In this document: in pieces, positions 61,978 through 64,000 of the stretch | Layout: each line of letters begins with the position of its first letter | Numbering within the stretch: position 1 is the stretch's first letter | Assembly: GCA_947625905.1 (NCBI GenBank) | Contig: CANQQJ010000003.1 | Coordinates: forward strand, 55,992-119,991 | Direction of reading: 5' to 3' | Source: an uncultured Clostridia bacterium | GTDB lineage: Bacteria; Bacillota; Clostridia; Monoglobales; Monoglobaceae | Length of the DNA: 64,000 bases | The notes under the pieces: generated by a model | The model's database searches: none | What the model saw: only the letters and a program-made list of their open reading frames with translations | What the model was told of the DNA's origin: nothing | Program-made: the position numbers and the translations under genes

Positions 61978-63814
61978 TGTTTGTTTTCCTCCTGTGTGTA
62001 TTTTGATTGTTATTATTATACGGTTTTATAAGGCATTTCCTGTCATAGCCTATCAAATCCCTGCGCCCCGCCTTGATCAGCGCGCGCCTCACGAGGTCAT
62101 AATTCTTCGGGTCGCGGTACTGCAGCAGCGCCCTCTGCATCTGTTTTTCCTCGTAGGTTTTCGGCACATATACCGGCTTCATGGTCCTTGGGTCGATGCC
62201 CGTGTGGTACATGCAGGTCGAAATGCTTCCGGGCGTGGGATAAAAATCCTGCACCTGGTCGGGGCTTATGCCGTTGTCTCGCAGATACTCGGCAAGCCTG
62301 ACCGCGTCTTTAAGCGCGCAGCCCGGGTGCGACGACATCAGATAAGGCACCATGTACTGCTCCTTGTCAAGCTCCGCGTTTATCGCGTTAAACTTTTTTC
62401 GGAATTTTTCATACACCGCGTGCTTCGGTTTTCCCATATATCCAAGAACGGTGTCAGAGATATGCTCGGGCGCGACCCGCAGCTGTCCGCTGATATGGTG
62501 CGCCGACAGTTCCCTGAGAAATGTCGGGTCCTTGTCCGCCAGAACATAGTCGAATCTGACGCCGCTGCGCACGAACACTTTTTTCACGCCGGGCAGCTCT
62601 CTGAGCTCGCGCAGGAGCCTAATATAATCGCTGTGGTCAGCGATAAGGTTGGAGCACGGCTCGGGGAACAGGCACTGCCTGTTTTTGCACACGCCCCGTT
62701 TTTCCTGCTCCTTGCAGGAGGGAGCGCGGAAGTTGGCCGTGGGCCCGCCCACATCGTGTATATACCCCTTGAAGTTTTTGCGTTTCGTGAGTTTTTCGGC
62801 CTCGCGGAGGATAGACTCTCGGCTCCGCGCGGTCACCGTGCGCCCCTGGTGCAGGGTCAGCGCGCAGAAATTGCATCCGCCGAAGCAGCCGCGGCATGAG
62901 GTTATCGAAAACTCGACTTCTTTGATCGCGGGCACGCCGCCCATCTTCTCGTAGGAGGGGTGATAGGTTCCCGCGTAGGGCAGCTCGTACACGTCGTCGA
63001 GCTCCTGAGTCGAAAGCGGCGCGGCGGGCGGGTTCTGCACTGTATATCTGTCACTGTCAAGCTGTATAAGCGGTCTGCCTCTGACGTGGTCCTGCTCGTC
63101 GTATTCGAGCTTTGTGGCCTCGGCGTATTTATATTTGTCGTCTCTGACCTCCGAGAACGACGGGAGCGTTATCCCGTCCGCGGGCAGAGCGGCTTTCTCG
63201 CTTTCGATATACATCGTGCCCAAAACGCCTTTTATCTCGGAGATCGGCACGCCGGCGTCCAGCAGCTCGGCTATCTCGGTGATCGAGCGCTCGCCCATGC
63301 CGAAAGACAGCAGATCGGCGCCGCTGTCTATCAATATACTGCGCCGAACCTTGCCGCTGTGGTAGTCATAGTGGGCGAAACGCCGCAGGCTCGCCTCTAT
63401 CCCGCCGATGATGATCGGCACGTCGCCGAACGCCTCGCGTATGCGGTTGCAGTAAACGATCGTGGCGCGGTCGGGGCGTCTGCCCGCTTTTCCGCCCGGG
63501 GAATACAAGTCGGTATTGCGCACCTTTTTGGCGGCTGTGTATCGGTTGACCATCGAATCGATATTACCCGCGGTCACCAAAAAACCCAGCCTCGGCCTGC
63601 CGAGGAGCTTAAAGCCCTCGCAGTCGTGCCAATCGGGCTGCGAAATAATGCCCACGGTGTAGCCGCGGCTTTCGAGCACACGCGAAATAACGGCGTGCCC
63701 GAAACCCGAGTGGTCAACATAGGCGTCGCCGATCACATATACAAAGTCAAGCCGCTCGATACCGCGCTCTTTCATATCCTCCCGCGAAACGGGCAAAAAA
63801 TCAAAATTATCCAT
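61901..63814 (-). CDS. YgiQ-family radical SAM protein (UPF0313)
   Basis: This 637-aa protein has the N-terminal YgiQ block [39 protein letters not shown], cobalamin-domain-like [25 protein letters not shown], the radical SAM cluster [11 protein letters not shown] (about residues 310-320), [21 protein letters not shown] and [18 protein letters not shown]. Its molecular function is not established. It runs 77 bp into folD and ends with an Asn/Lys/Arg-rich tail. There is no ribosome site before ATG 63814, and the -10 box ends only seven bases upstream, so the mRNA may be leaderless. Confidence 0.92.
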   Translation of the reverse strand: MDNFDFLPVSREDMKERGIERLDFVYVIGDAYVDHSGFGHAVISRVLESRGYTVGIISQPDWHDCEGFKLLGRPRLGFLVTAGNIDSMVNRYTAAKKVRNTDLYSPGGKAGRRPDRATIVYCNRIREAFGDVPIIIGGIEASLRRFAHYDYHSGKVRRSILIDSGADLLSFGMGERSITEIAELLDAGVPISEIKGVLGTMYIESEKAALPADGITLPSFSEVRDDKYKYAEATKLEYDEQDHVRGRPLIQLDSDRYTVQNPPAAPLSTQELDDVYELPYAGTYHPSYEKMGGVPAIKEVEFSITSCRGCFGGCNFCALTLHQGRTVTARSRESILREAEKLTKRKNFKGYIHDVGGPTANFRAPSCKEQEKRGVCKNRQCLFPEPCSNLIADHSDYIRLLRELRELPGVKKVFVRSGVRFDYVLADKDPTFLRELSAHHISGQLRVAPEHISDTVLGYMGKPKHAVYEKFRKKFNAINAELDKEQYMVPYLMSSHPGCALKDAVRLAEYLRDNGISPDQVQDFYPTPGSISTCMYHTGIDPRTMKPVYVPKTYEEKQMQRALLQYRDPKNYDLVRRALIKAGRRDLIGYDRKCLIKPYNNNNQNTHRRKTNNGKNSQRKNRVTKSKGRAQGRGGGA

Positions 63815-63820
63815 GCGTTA

Positions 63821-63849
63821 ATTATAACATTATAAGCGGGTCAAGTCAA
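63821..63849 (-). promoter_or_regulatory. Promoter of the ygiQ-like/folD operon, start-codon proximal
   Basis: The minus strand reads TTGACT (63844-63849), 17 bp, TATAAT (63821-63826), then TTAACGC and the ATG. The predicted transcription start falls on or within a base of the start codon. Confidence 0.75.
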
Positions 63850-63854
63850 CATAG

Positions 63855-64000
63855 TAATTAGTGATTAGCGAATAGCGATTAGACGGGCGGCCGAGGTCGT
63901 CCGCCCCTACGGCATTTTGTGCACCATGCCGTAGGGGACGGCGCCCTCGACGTCCCGGCTCGCCCCTTGGGGGCGATGGTTGCCGGTGGCAACCGCTTAT
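63855..64000. repeat. REP-like repeat mosaic at right end
   Basis: Contents are 'attagtgattagcgaatagcgattag' (also in the 15.0-15.1 kb gap), GGGCGGccgaggtcgtCCGCCCCTAC (63884-63910), and GTAGGGGACGGCGCCCTCGACGTCCC (63931-63956), which is one base away from each of the two copies inside the RAYT gene. CGCCCCTTGGGGGCG and GGTTGCCGGTGGCAACC hairpins follow. No gene is visible; the element continues beyond the window. Confidence 0.85.

Overview
The window looks like a chromosome segment of an obligately anaerobic, fibre-degrading clostridium (Bacillota, class Clostridia), probably a gut or rumen lineage. The evidence is S-layer homology (SLH) domains on large secreted enzymes, a trimeric electron-bifurcating [FeFe]-hydrogenase (hydCBA), an NfnAB-type transhydrogenase, NADP-type glutamate dehydrogenase, a purine pathway using stand-alone AICAR formyltransferase plus PurO-type IMP cyclohydrolase, and very regular sigma-A promoters (TTGACA/TTGCAA-17-TATAAT). 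Pectinolytic clostridia of the Monoglobus kind would fit, but no marker gene is present to fix the taxon.

Bases 1-22170, plus strand: a polysaccharide-use region. It encodes a 1253-aa secreted multidomain protein, an SLH protein, an SGNH esterase, a giant secreted acetylesterase/SGNH/CBM/SLH protein split by an in-frame TAG, a cytoplasmic GH42-like protein, a paralogue of the first protein, and a small AraC-type DNA-binding protein. Two almost identical 88-bp promoter segments precede the first and fifth of these genes. Repeat-rich intergenic mosaics lie at 1-200 and 14740-15290.

Bases 22170-34900, minus strand: a gene remnant with a perfect 32-bp palindrome, tRNA-Arg(CCU), then a purine operon read from 33.9 kb down to 22.7 kb: purL-punA-RAYT-luxS-mtaD-purE-purM-purN-purO-purH. 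A REP-associated tyrosine transposase (RAYT) sits with zero spacing between punA and luxS. Its coding sequence contains two inverted copies of the same GTAG+hairpin repeat that is scattered between genes in this window. An amidohydrolase gene lies upstream.

Bases 35000-42630, plus: rnhA, then nifS-nifU-mnmA (sulfur relay for tRNA 2-thiouridine), pcrA helicase, a methyltransferase and a membrane protein of a family I cannot name. Bases 42630-52210: a small hypothetical gene (minus), a promoter-to-terminator unit that looks like a ~98-nt RNA, nfnA-nfnB, gdhA, a radical SAM protein and hydC-hydB-hydA, forming a redox block handling ferredoxin, NADH, NADPH, H2 and ammonia assimilation.

Bases 52330-64000: a secreted PL1-like pectate lyase (plus), a fucose/arabinose isomerase-family protein and a CNNM/CorC-type CBS membrane protein (minus), a Zn/Cd-type P-ATPase with an ArsR-type operator (plus), and folD with a YgiQ-type radical SAM gene (minus). 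The end of the window is again repeat mosaic. Overall this is a housekeeping and energy-metabolism chromosome arm next to a pectin/hemicellulose surface-enzyme cluster, with dispersed REP-like repeats and a resident RAYT.
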